NCBI RefSeq assembly: GCF_003633725.1
Contig: NZ_RBIJ01000003.1
Coordinates: 149,680 to 213,679, forward strand
Direction: 5' to 3'
Source of the DNA: Brockia lithotrophica
GTDB lineage: Bacteria > Bacillota > Bacilli > Thermicanales > DSM-22653
DNA: 64,000 nt
This document shows positions 43,867-52,037 of the stretch, piece by piece. The translations under genes and the position numbers were made by a program. The notes below the pieces were generated by a model. The model saw nothing but the letters and a program-made list of their open reading frames with translations. It was not told where the DNA came from and searched no databases. Positions within the stretch are counted from its first letter, which is position 1. Every line of letters begins with the position of its first letter.

Positions 43867-45549
43867 TCAGTGGCGAAAGACGCGGACGTCCGTGAAGACC
43901 ATGGCAATGCCGGCCGCATCGGCAGCCTGAATGACTTCCGCATCGCGTACGGAACCGCCGGGCTGGACGATCGCCCGTACGCCCGCGGCGCGGGCGAGCT
44001 CTACGGTATCGGGAAAGGGCAAAAATCCGTCCGAGGCGAGGACGGCGCCGCGGGCGCGCTCGCCGGCCTGGCGCAGGGCGATTTCCGCCGAACCCACGCG
44101 GTTGGGCTGTCCCGCACCTACCCCCACCGTAACTCCGTCTCGGGCGAGGACGATGGCGTTCGACGTCACGTGGGCGGACACCGTCCAGGCAAGGCGCAGG
44201 CTCGGCCAGAGCTCCTCCGGGACCGGATGGGCGCCCACGGTGCGGAAGGAAGGCGCGCGCCGTTCGCGTACGGAGAGGAGAAGCCCTCCCCGGACGCTCC
44301 GAAGGTCGAGGTCTTCCGCGGGACGGAGGAAGTCGCGGGGGTACACGAAGACGCGCAGGTTTTTCTTGCGCGTGAGGGGCTCGAGGAGGTCGAGGTCCGT
44401 CCCCTCCGGAAAGAGGACGACGTCGAGGAAGATCTCCGCCAACGCCTGTACGAGCGCCTCGTCGGCGGGCCGGTTTACGGCCACGACGCCGCCGAAGATG
44501 GACACGGGGTCGGCGTCGTGCGCCCGGCGGTACGCTTCGAGGACGTCCGCGCCGATCGCCGCCGCCGCGGGCGAGGCGTGTTTGAAGACGACTGCGGCCG
44601 GAGCGGAAAATTCCGCCTCAAGGTCGGCGAGGAGGCGCAGGGCGCGTTCGACGTCGAGGTAGTTCGTGTACGAAAGGGGCTTCCCACTCAAGAGTCGGAG
44701 ATCGGCCAGGGAAGGCCCCGAAGCTCCGGCGAGGCGGAAAAACGCACCGCGCTGATGGGGGTTTTCGCCGTAGCGGAGCTCTTTTCCTTCTACACCCCAG
44801 ACGACGATCGACCGCGGCAGGGGCGAGGGAGGTTCCGAAGCCGCACCGCCCGGAAGGGCCGCTGCCCCTCCGGCAGCGAGAACCTCTTCCCAAGGAAGTG
44901 GGGCGCTTTCCTCCTGCGCCCCTTCGTTTTCGGGTTTTTCCGCGGGGGAAGCCGTCCCCAGTTCCCCGAAGCGGCCTTCGCGAAAGGCGTAGGCAATGGC
45001 CAAATCGTAGAAGGCCGTACGGCGAAACGCGCGTTCGGCGAGCGCGCGACGTACGGCGAGGGCGCGCTCCGGAGGGGCGTCGAGACCTTCGAGGGCGAGG
45101 GAGACGTCCGCAGGAGAAGAGACGACGAAGACGCGCGCGTGGGCCTTCGCCGCGGCGCGGAGGAGGGCGACGCCACCGATGTCCACGAGTTCGACGAGTT
45201 CCTCGCCGCGCAAGCCCTTGTCCCGCGCGTCCTCAAACGGGTAGAGGTCGACGACGACGAGGTCGAACGGTACGCCTCCCGCCGCCTCTACGGAAGAGAG
45301 GTCTTCGGACGTGGGGCGTGCGAGGATTCCCGCAAACACGCGAGGGTGCAAGGTCTTCACGCGCCCTCCCAAGAGCTCAGAAAAGCCGGTCAACGTATCG
45401 AGGGAGATCACGGGGAGCCCAGCCTCCCGCAGGTAGGCCGCCGTGCCCCCAGAAGCGTAAAGTTCTACGCCCCGACGCACCAGTTCTCGGGCAAAGGGGA
45501 GATACGGCGGCTTCGTGTAGAGGCTCATGAGCGCGCGGCGTACGGGCAT
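43867..45549 (-). CDS. purH: bifunctional AICAR transformylase/IMP cyclohydrolase
   Basis: 560 residues. The N-terminal IMP cyclohydrolase domain has GVELYASGGTAAYLREAG and GGRVKTLHPRVFAGIL; the phosphate loop normally reading SVSDKTG is here SLYTKPP (Ser and Lys kept). The transformylase domain has the catalytic Lys-His in FKHASPAAAAIG, plus RYGENPHQ and SNAIVLARDG. A Glu/Ala/Pro-rich insert (about residues 195-240) precedes RYGENPHQ. The ATG is behind AAAGGAGG. It makes IMP, the end product of the operon. Confidence 0.95.
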   Translation of the reverse strand: MPVRRALMSLYTKPPYLPFARELVRRGVELYASGGTAAYLREAGLPVISLDTLTGFSELLGGRVKTLHPRVFAGILARPTSEDLSSVEAAGGVPFDLVVVDLYPFEDARDKGLRGEELVELVDIGGVALLRAAAKAHARVFVVSSPADVSLALEGLDAPPERALAVRRALAERAFRRTAFYDLAIAYAFREGRFGELGTASPAEKPENEGAQEESAPLPWEEVLAAGGAAALPGGAASEPPSPLPRSIVVWGVEGKELRYGENPHQRGAFFRLAGASGPSLADLRLLSGKPLSYTNYLDVERALRLLADLEAEFSAPAAVVFKHASPAAAAIGADVLEAYRRAHDADPVSIFGGVVAVNRPADEALVQALAEIFLDVVLFPEGTDLDLLEPLTRKKNLRVFVYPRDFLRPAEDLDLRSVRGGLLLSVRERRAPSFRTVGAHPVPEELWPSLRLAWTVSAHVTSNAIVLARDGVTVGVGAGQPNRVGSAEIALRQAGERARGAVLASDGFLPFPDTVELARAAGVRAIVQPGGSVRDAEVIQAADAAGIAMVFTDVRVFRH

Positions 45550-45630
45550 GTCCGAACCTCCTTTATTTCTCGCTCTTTTTGCCTTCGCCTGTGCGGGAGA
45601 GCGAAGGCCGCAAAACGATCCGCACGACAC

Positions 45631-46305
45631 CTAAGTTTCGGGTTCTCCTTCTCGCAAGAAGCGTACGCGCCGGCCTTCGAGGACGAGCCCTTCGCGGAGA
45701 ATCCGGGAGAGCACGGCCGGGTAGAGGCGGTGCTCAACGCGCTTGATCCGCGCCGCCAACGTCTCCGGAGTGTCCGTAGGCCGCACGTCCACGGGGCGCT
45801 GGGCGACGATCGGGCCCGTATCCACGCCCTGGTCCACGAGGTGGACGGTCGTTCCGGTCACCTTGACGCCGTAGGCGAGAGCCTGCCCGACGGCGTCCTT
45901 TCCCGGAAAGGCGGGGAGGAGAGCGGGATGGAGGTTGAGGATTCTCCAAGGATAGGCGCCGAGGAGCGTAGGTCCTACGAGGCGCATGTACCCCGCGAGG
46001 ACGAGCCACCGCGGGGCGAAGGGGCGCAAAAAGGCGAGAATTGCCTCCTCAAAGGCTGCCTTGTCGGGAAAGTCGCGCACCGACCGGGCGAAGACCGCCC
46101 GTCCCAGGCGGCGAAACTTCCGCACAACGGGGGCTTCGGGCCGGTCGCTCACGAGTGCCACGACGCGGTAGACCCCTTCTTTCCGGACGAGTTGTACGGC
46201 GTTGGATCCCTCCCCCGAGGCGAAGACGGCGACAGGCACCGGCTCCGCTCCCGGGTGCCACTCCGGCGGGATCTCGAGGCGTTCGGCGCGTTCTTCTTCA
46301 GACAC
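45631..46305 (-). CDS. purN: phosphoribosylglycinamide formyltransferase
   Basis: 224-residue 10-formyl-THF-dependent GAR transformylase. Core: VPVAVFASGEGSNAVQL, catalytic Asn and His in ILNLHPALLPAFPG, and Asp in HLVDQGVDTGPIVAQ. The chosen GTG follows GGGGAGGGGG and adds about 24 acidic residues (SEEERAERLEIPPEWHPGAE) before the Rossmann core, an extension not usual in PurN. The C-terminus after LYPAVLSRILREG is standard. Formate-derived formyl-THF supplies the carbon, so no amide chemistry is involved. Confidence 0.93.
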   Translation of the reverse strand: MSEEERAERLEIPPEWHPGAEPVPVAVFASGEGSNAVQLVRKEGVYRVVALVSDRPEAPVVRKFRRLGRAVFARSVRDFPDKAAFEEAILAFLRPFAPRWLVLAGYMRLVGPTLLGAYPWRILNLHPALLPAFPGKDAVGQALAYGVKVTGTTVHLVDQGVDTGPIVAQRPVDVRPTDTPETLAARIKRVEHRLYPAVLSRILREGLVLEGRRVRFLREGEPET

Positions 46306-46385
46306 AAGTTCCCCCTCCCCGAATTCTTCCTCTTCGACGCTTCCCGCCGCATCGCGCGAACGCCGAGGCGGGGCTGCGAAGGCGG

Positions 46386-47432
46386 TTACACGGGAAGCTC
46401 CCCGCCGTACCGGAAACGCACGGCGGCCTCTTCCCCACCGCGATCCCGTTCTACGAGGCGTCCGAGGACGACCGGCCTTTCCCCGAGGGCTTCGAGGGCC
46501 TGCCGCACGTCGCCGAGGCGTTCCGGAGGGACGACGAAGACGAAGCCGATCCCCTGATTCCACACGGTGTATGTCTCGCGGTCCTCGAGGTTTGCGGCCG
46601 CCTGCGCGCGCCGAAAGACTTCGGGAACTTCCCACGCGCCGAGCACGACTTCCGCCGCGAGCGTGGAAGGAAACACGCGGGCGAGGTTTTCGGGAAACCC
46701 CCCGCCGGTGATGTGTGCGGCGGCCTTGGCACCTGCGGCAAAAGCCGCCGCGGCCTGACGGACGTAGAGCCGCGTCGGCATAAGGAGCTCGTCGGGGGTG
46801 AAGAGGTTTGGGTCGCGGGCGAGGAGGGCGCGGAGCAGGCTGTAGCCGTTTGCGTGAAAGCCGGAACTCGCGAGGCCCACGAGCAGGTCGCCGGCAACCG
46901 GCGTCGGCCGCGCGAGGGAGGCGCGGGAGGCGACGCCCACCGCAAATCCCGCGAGCTCGAGGGATCCTTCCGGAAGCATCCCCGGGAGTTCGGCGGTTTC
47001 GCCCCCTAGAAGAACTGCTCCGACCTCGCGTAGGGCGTCGACCATGCCCGCAACGAGGCGTTCGATTGCGTCGGGGTCGAGGCGCCCCATGGCCACGTAG
47101 TCGAGGAAGAAGAGCGGCCGTGCCCCCTCCGCCGCCAGGTCGTTCACGTTCATCGCCACGAGGTCCCAGCCGGCAACCTCGAGCCGACCGTGGGCCTGGG
47201 CGAGAAGGAGTTTCGTACCCACGCCGTCGGCCGAGGCGAAGAGCACGGGGTCGTCGAGCCCCTCCGGAAGGCGGATCGCACCGGCAAAGGCGCCGATGCC
47301 GCGCAAGACTTCCGGTCCGTGCGTCCCTCGGACGAGTTTGGCGACGCGTCGGACGACCTCCGCACCCCGATCGAGGTCGACGCCGGCGCGGCGGTAGGCT
47401 TCGGCGGAACCCGATTCGCGTGCCCGCTCCAT
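46386..47432 (-). CDS. purM: phosphoribosylformylglycinamidine cyclo-ligase
   Basis: 348-residue AIR synthetase. YRRAGVDLDRGAEVVRRV at the N-terminus, ADGVGTKLLLAQ, DLVAMNVNDLAAEGARPLFF, LLGGETAELPGMLPEG and VGLASSGFHANGYSL are diagnostic. ATG behind GAGGAGGTACGAGCG. It closes the imidazole ring with ATP. It lies 39 bases after purF in the conserved F-M-N order. Confidence 0.96.
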   Translation of the reverse strand: MERARESGSAEAYRRAGVDLDRGAEVVRRVAKLVRGTHGPEVLRGIGAFAGAIRLPEGLDDPVLFASADGVGTKLLLAQAHGRLEVAGWDLVAMNVNDLAAEGARPLFFLDYVAMGRLDPDAIERLVAGMVDALREVGAVLLGGETAELPGMLPEGSLELAGFAVGVASRASLARPTPVAGDLLVGLASSGFHANGYSLLRALLARDPNLFTPDELLMPTRLYVRQAAAAFAAGAKAAAHITGGGFPENLARVFPSTLAAEVVLGAWEVPEVFRRAQAAANLEDRETYTVWNQGIGFVFVVPPERLGDVRQALEALGERPVVLGRLVERDRGGEEAAVRFRYGGELPV

Positions 47433-47471
47433 CGCTCGTACCTCCTCACTGAACGTTCGGTTCGCCCGCAC

Positions 47472-48794
47472 CTATCCGTTCCTCGGAACGAGGCAGGCCG
47501 TGCACACGCTTCCCCGGGGGAAAAGGGAGGCAAAGGTTTCGAAGTCGAGGTAGGCGAGGGAATCCGCGCCGATGCGCGCGGCGAGTTCCTCGGAGGACAT
47601 CGCGCCCATGGGCGGGGGTTCTGGGCCAAAGAATCCGTATACGCAAGGCGCGGTCACCGGAGGCGAGGCGATGCGGACGTGAACCGCGCGCGCCCCCGCG
47701 TCGCGCAAGAGCTTGAGGAGGCGCGCCGCGGTAGAACCGTACACGAGCGAATCGTCCACGAGGGCGAGGCGCTTTCCGTGCACGAGCTCGCGGACGAGAG
47801 CGAACTTGGCCTCGAGGACAGCGTCCCGTTCCCCTTGGGCGAGGAGGAAGCTGCGGGGTGCGGCAGGAGACTTTACGAGCACCCCTTCGAGCGGAAGTCC
47901 GAGGGTCTGGGCGTACCCGAGCGCTTGGGGAAAGGCCGTATCCGGGGCGTACACCACCATATCCGCCTCTGCGGGCGCCTGGCGGGCCAACTCCTCTCCC
48001 AGGCGCTTCCGCGCCGCGTACAGGCTCGTGCCGAAAAAGCGGCTGTCGGGCCGGGAGATGTACAAAAGCTCGAAGGCGCATACGCCGCGGGCAAAGGGAT
48101 GCGCCTCGCCTCGAGATCCCGCCTCCCCAGGGAGAGGGCGTGGGATGTAGCGAACCTCGCTTCCGTTCCAGCGCCAGCGGCTCACCTGTCCGGCACGAAC
48201 TTCCGAGACGGAAAATCCCAAGGCTTCCAAAGGAGACGTCTCGCTCGCCAGCGCTACGAGATCCCCCTTGCGCCCCACGAAGAGAGGATAAACGCCGGTG
48301 GCGTCGCGGACGGCGGAAAGCCCGTCCCGGGCCACCATTACGGCCGCAAAGGGTGCAGGCAGAGCGGCGGCCTCGGAGCGGCCCGCAAGGACGGAACGGA
48401 CGCCCTCGGCCTCTTCAGGAGGTAGCGCCCCGAGGTAGGCGACGGCTCCCTCGCCCGATGCGCCGTCTGTGGTCGGAACGTCGATCCACCCGCCGCCTTC
48501 GGCGAGCACGAGCGCCAAAGTCCCTAGCGCACCGCCTTCCAGGCGGACGGGGGAACACCCGCCGACCCCCACGGTCGCACCGCTCCCACCGCCCCGTCCG
48601 GGCACCCCTGCGTCGGCCTCGGGGACGGAAACGCGACGCTCGGCGGGGGTGAGCCCGAGGACGCGCCCGCCGCGGTGTAGGAGGGCGTGAACGGCGCGCG
48701 AGGCGAGGAGTTGGAGGTCTTCGGCGGCCGACGGCGCCCCCTCCTCTCCCCCGATCGGGGGCAAGTAGAGGGCGAAAAGCCCCCCGCCTTTCAC
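47472..48794 (-). CDS. purF: PRPP amidotransferase PurF with degenerate glutaminase domain
   Basis: 440 residues. GTG start overlaps the purL stop (GTGA) behind GGGAGGGGG, so the N-terminus MKGGGLFALY is secure. Canonical PurF begins CGVFGIW; here the nucleophile is Gly. The glutamine-binding segments HVRY and AHNGN are replaced by GGCSPVRL and LAEGGG, although HALLHRG keeps the fold recognisable. The PRTase half is present: FELLYISRPDS, then VDDSLVYGST (normally VDDSIVRGT). Four cysteines at 239, 384, 431 and 434 match the Bacillus Fe-S ligands. The flexible loop NRYVGRTF reads SPAAPRSF. Likely makes phosphoribosylamine from PRPP and free ammonia. Confidence 0.9.
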   Translation of the reverse strand: MKGGGLFALYLPPIGGEEGAPSAAEDLQLLASRAVHALLHRGGRVLGLTPAERRVSVPEADAGVPGRGGGSGATVGVGGCSPVRLEGGALGTLALVLAEGGGWIDVPTTDGASGEGAVAYLGALPPEEAEGVRSVLAGRSEAAALPAPFAAVMVARDGLSAVRDATGVYPLFVGRKGDLVALASETSPLEALGFSVSEVRAGQVSRWRWNGSEVRYIPRPLPGEAGSRGEAHPFARGVCAFELLYISRPDSRFFGTSLYAARKRLGEELARQAPAEADMVVYAPDTAFPQALGYAQTLGLPLEGVLVKSPAAPRSFLLAQGERDAVLEAKFALVRELVHGKRLALVDDSLVYGSTAARLLKLLRDAGARAVHVRIASPPVTAPCVYGFFGPEPPPMGAMSSEELAARIGADSLAYLDFETFASLFPRGSVCTACLVPRNG

Positions 48795-51184
48795 GGCGTT
48801 TCCCCCTCCCGAGAAGGCTCGCGGTCGTCTCCCGAGGAGGACGGGGGAGACACGAGGCCGAGGAGGGCGAGCTCGCGGGAGAGCCAACCTCCGATTTCCT
48901 CCGGCCCGAGGCGCACGGAAATCCCGCCGATTTCCACGCCCTCCCGCCGCACCTCCCCCAAGGGGATTGCCCGGAGGCCCTCGCCGCGCGCCCGCGCGCA
49001 GAAATCGTCTGCGGCCGCCCGCCTGACGACGAACACGCCGTAGGCCCCTTCGCCAAAGAGAAGGGCCAAACCTTCTAACGCCGTGCCCCCGACCTCGCCG
49101 AGGGCGACGCCGCTTCCCGAAGAGGTCGCCATCTGGAGAAGCGCGCCGAGGGCTCCGCCTTCGCGGACGGCACGCGCCGCGAGAATCCCGTGGCGGAAGG
49201 AGCCGTCGGCGTACAGGCGCGCGAGTGCGCTGCGCAGGCGCTCTTCCCCTTCGCGTTGCGGCGCCAGGGGGATTCGGCTCACGCGCGCGAGGATTTCCCC
49301 CGCCCGCGCGCGGAGTTCCTCCGCTCCGTAGGCCGCGGCGAGGAAGGGAAGGAGGCGCAAGGGACCGCTTCCTACCAAGAAGACAGGGGCCGCTTCGTCT
49401 ACCGCTTCCTCATCCCACGTTCCGGGAACGGCGGGGCGCGGCGAAGAACCAAAGGCTACGAGGAGCGGGGTAGGAAGAATCCCCCGTTCCGCCGTCTCGT
49501 TGTACAGGCTTACGTTGCCGCTCACGAAAGGCACCGAAGCAGCGCGCGCCGCGGCGGAAAACCCGAGAACCGTCTCGACGAGCGAGCGGTAGACGTCGTC
49601 TCGCTCCGGGGAGCCAAAGTTCAGGTTGTCCGAAAGTCCGAGCGGCGTAAGGCCGCGTACCGCGAGGGAACGGAGGGCGGCAAAGACGGCCATCTGGGCG
49701 GCACCGTAGGCGTCCAACGCAAAGGCGTTCCCCTCCCCTGCCCCGCTCATCCCCCATGCGGCGGGAGGTTCGGAGCCCACGTCCACGAAGGCTACGTCGT
49801 CGAAGGCCCACCCCCGCAAAGGAGGCTCCGCCCCTTTCCCGCCATCAGGCCGCACCTTCTCTCTCCTCCGGACGAGGCGCCGCGGAAAGCGGGGCGAGGT
49901 GAAGTAGCGTTGGAGGAGATCACGAACCGTCGAAGCGTCAAGGAACACGAGGCCAATTTGGGCGAGGAGTTCGCGCTCCTCAGGAAACACGAGCTCCTCT
50001 TCCGCCCGCTCCGGACGCGCATCGGGGGAACCTTGCGGTACGGCTTCCCGCACCTCTTCGGCCGCCCGGACGGAGGCGAGCACGTCCTCGCGCACGACGG
50101 GAGCGACATCCGTGAGCTCCGCCAGAGGAACCTCCGCGAGTAGGGCATCGCCCCGACGGACGGCAAACGTGCCGGAGGAAACGAGGCGCCCCACGACGGC
50201 CGCCGGCACCTGATGCGTGCGGAAGTGGTCGAGAAGTTCCTCGACGTGTGCCGGATCGGCTACGACGAGCACCCGTTCCTGCGTTTCCGCGAGAAGGAGG
50301 ACCTCCGGGGGGAAATCCCGCATGCGAGGAACGTGTTCGAGGTCGAGGACGACCCCGCCCGGGCCGCGGCTTGCGAGCTCGGCGGCCGAACCCGCCACAC
50401 CCCCTGCACCCATGTCCTGCACGGCGACGACCCACCCGCGGCGGGCGGCGGCGAGCAAGGCGTCCATCACGCGCCGACCCATCCGCGGATCCGCAGGGGG
50501 AACGAGGGGCGGGGCATCGGCGGAATCCCCTTCGGCTTCGGGAGGCAGCGCCTCTTCGGAGGCGAAGGCGCGGGAGGCAAAGGCCGCCGCTTCGTACCCC
50601 GCACCGTCCACGGGGCGACCCGCGTACACGAGCACGTCCCCGTCCCGCCCGCCGCGCGCGGAAAGGCGGGGGCCTACGATTTCGCCCAAGGCGAAGACGT
50701 TGACGAGCGGGTTTGCCGCGTAGGAAGGATCCGCGGCGTACTCTACGTACGCACCCTCGCCGACGCCGAATTCGGCGACGTACTCCGCAAAGCCCCGGAC
50801 GAGCGTACGCGTGAACTCCACTTCTTCTGCCAGGTGCGCGGGGCCAACGCGGAGGAGCGCTGCGGCGAGCCGCGGCTCCGCCCCCATCGTAAAGACGTCC
50901 CGGTACAGGCCGCCGATTCCCGTGGCCGACCCGGCGTAGGGGTCGATTTTGGACGGGTGGTTGTGGCTCTCGATCTTAAACGCAGCCGCGTTTCCGTCCG
51001 CAGCTACCACACCCGCGCCCTCGCCCGGCCCGGCAAGGACGTGGGGACCCTCGCGCGGCAAAAGAGCCAAAAGGCGTTTCGTATGGCGGTAGCTCATGTG
51101 CTCGGATGTGAGGATCTCCTTGAGGGCGGCGGCGATCTTCGCGGCGGTCGTCTCCTCCTGCGGAGTGCGCTCAACCTCTGCCAT
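48791..51184 (-). CDS. purL: FGAM synthase large component PurL, without PurS/PurQ partners
   Basis: 797-residue PurL, longer than the roughly 740 of Bacillus. The catalytic histidine is in TSEHMSYRHTK (His29; the common Cys is Met), followed by AGPGEGAGVV, IESHNHPSKIDPYAGSATGI, VAVQDMGAGG and LSDNLNFGSPE, so the ATP-dependent core is kept. The segment normally reading TTDCNARY is not conserved. ATG behind ACGGAGGGA. It has no fused glutaminase domain. The usual neighbours purS and purQ are absent: only 44 bases separate it from purC. It probably uses free ammonia, unless PurS/PurQ are encoded elsewhere. Confidence 0.9.
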   Translation of the reverse strand: MAEVERTPQEETTAAKIAAALKEILTSEHMSYRHTKRLLALLPREGPHVLAGPGEGAGVVAADGNAAAFKIESHNHPSKIDPYAGSATGIGGLYRDVFTMGAEPRLAAALLRVGPAHLAEEVEFTRTLVRGFAEYVAEFGVGEGAYVEYAADPSYAANPLVNVFALGEIVGPRLSARGGRDGDVLVYAGRPVDGAGYEAAAFASRAFASEEALPPEAEGDSADAPPLVPPADPRMGRRVMDALLAAARRGWVVAVQDMGAGGVAGSAAELASRGPGGVVLDLEHVPRMRDFPPEVLLLAETQERVLVVADPAHVEELLDHFRTHQVPAAVVGRLVSSGTFAVRRGDALLAEVPLAELTDVAPVVREDVLASVRAAEEVREAVPQGSPDARPERAEEELVFPEERELLAQIGLVFLDASTVRDLLQRYFTSPRFPRRLVRRREKVRPDGGKGAEPPLRGWAFDDVAFVDVGSEPPAAWGMSGAGEGNAFALDAYGAAQMAVFAALRSLAVRGLTPLGLSDNLNFGSPERDDVYRSLVETVLGFSAAARAASVPFVSGNVSLYNETAERGILPTPLLVAFGSSPRPAVPGTWDEEAVDEAAPVFLVGSGPLRLLPFLAAAYGAEELRARAGEILARVSRIPLAPQREGEERLRSALARLYADGSFRHGILAARAVREGGALGALLQMATSSGSGVALGEVGGTALEGLALLFGEGAYGVFVVRRAAADDFCARARGEGLRAIPLGEVRREGVEIGGISVRLGPEEIGGWLSRELALLGLVSPPSSSGDDREPSREGETP

Positions 51185-51228
51185 CCTCGCGTCCCTCCGT
51201 ATGTATCGTTTGGGCGTCGCCCGGCTTC

Positions 51229-51993
51229 TTACGGCGAGGCAAATTCGGGAAACCGTTCTGCTAGGCGCCGGTAGACGAAGGCGTACCCTTCGAGGAGGTC
51301 GCCCAAGTCGCGGCGAAAACGGTCTTTGTCGAGCCGCTCGCCTTCCTTCGTCCAAATGCGCATGGAATCGGGCGAGAGTTCGTCGGCGAGGACGATCTCT
51401 CCGTCGGAAGTTTCCCCAAACTCGAACTTCACGTCCACGAGGACGAGGTCGACGGCGGCAAAGATCTCTCGAAGCGCCTCCGCGGCGCGCCTCGCCTCGT
51501 CCTTGAGGTACCGGACGACTTCCGGGGACGCGAGGCCGAGAAGGGCGACGTGGTCTTCCGTAAGCAAAGGATCTCCGAGTTCGTCCGACTTGTAGTAGAG
51601 CTCCACGAGCGGAAAAGGAAGCGGTTGTCCCTCCGGAATGCCCAAGCGACGGCTCAAAGACCCCGTGGCGAGGAAGCGCACGACGACCTCCAAGGGAATG
51701 ATGCGGACGCGGCGCACGAGGTGCTCCACCGGCGCGAGTTCGCGCAGGAAGTGCGTCCGTATCCCCTTGGCGGCCAAGGCGCGGAAGAGAAGCGCGCTCG
51801 TCCGGGCCGCGAGCTCCCCCTTTCCCGGAAACTCCTCGCGTTTCGCGCCGTCCCCCGCCGTCACGGCGTCGGTAAAGACGACGCGCACGCGGTCGGGATC
51901 GTCCGCGGCGAAGACCTTTTTGCTCTTCCCCGCGTAGAGGGGCGTCCCGCGGGGTTCTGCGGCACCGGTGTGGGCGGAGTTGTGCTCGTCCAT
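51229..51993 (-). CDS. purC: SAICAR synthetase
   Basis: 254-residue enzyme joining CAIR and aspartate. PLYAGKSKKVFAADDP, GKGELAARTSALLFRALAAK, IPLEVVVRFLATGSLSRR, VDVKFEFGETSDGEIVLADE and the substrate motif LSPDSMRIW are all typical. ATG behind GGAGGGATCCCG. An N-terminal extension of about 15 residues is present. It lies 44 bases upstream of purB's end and 44 bases before purL. Confidence 0.96.
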   Translation of the reverse strand: MDEHNSAHTGAAEPRGTPLYAGKSKKVFAADDPDRVRVVFTDAVTAGDGAKREEFPGKGELAARTSALLFRALAAKGIRTHFLRELAPVEHLVRRVRIIPLEVVVRFLATGSLSRRLGIPEGQPLPFPLVELYYKSDELGDPLLTEDHVALLGLASPEVVRYLKDEARRAAEALREIFAAVDLVLVDVKFEFGETSDGEIVLADELSPDSMRIWTKEGERLDKDRFRRDLGDLLEGYAFVYRRLAERFPEFASP

Positions 51994-52037
51994 CGGGATC
52001 CCTCCTGAAGGGCGTCTATTGGGCGGAAAAAGGGGCG

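Noticed and set aside
43870-46557. 895-codon open frame on the plus strand
   Set aside because: Antisense of purH and purN; no domain and composition typical of shadow frames.
51185-51228. Possible short purS between purC and purL
   Set aside because: 44 bases hold only the purL ribosome site; PurS needs about 80 codons. Extended upstream frames of purL overlap purC and do not resemble PurS.
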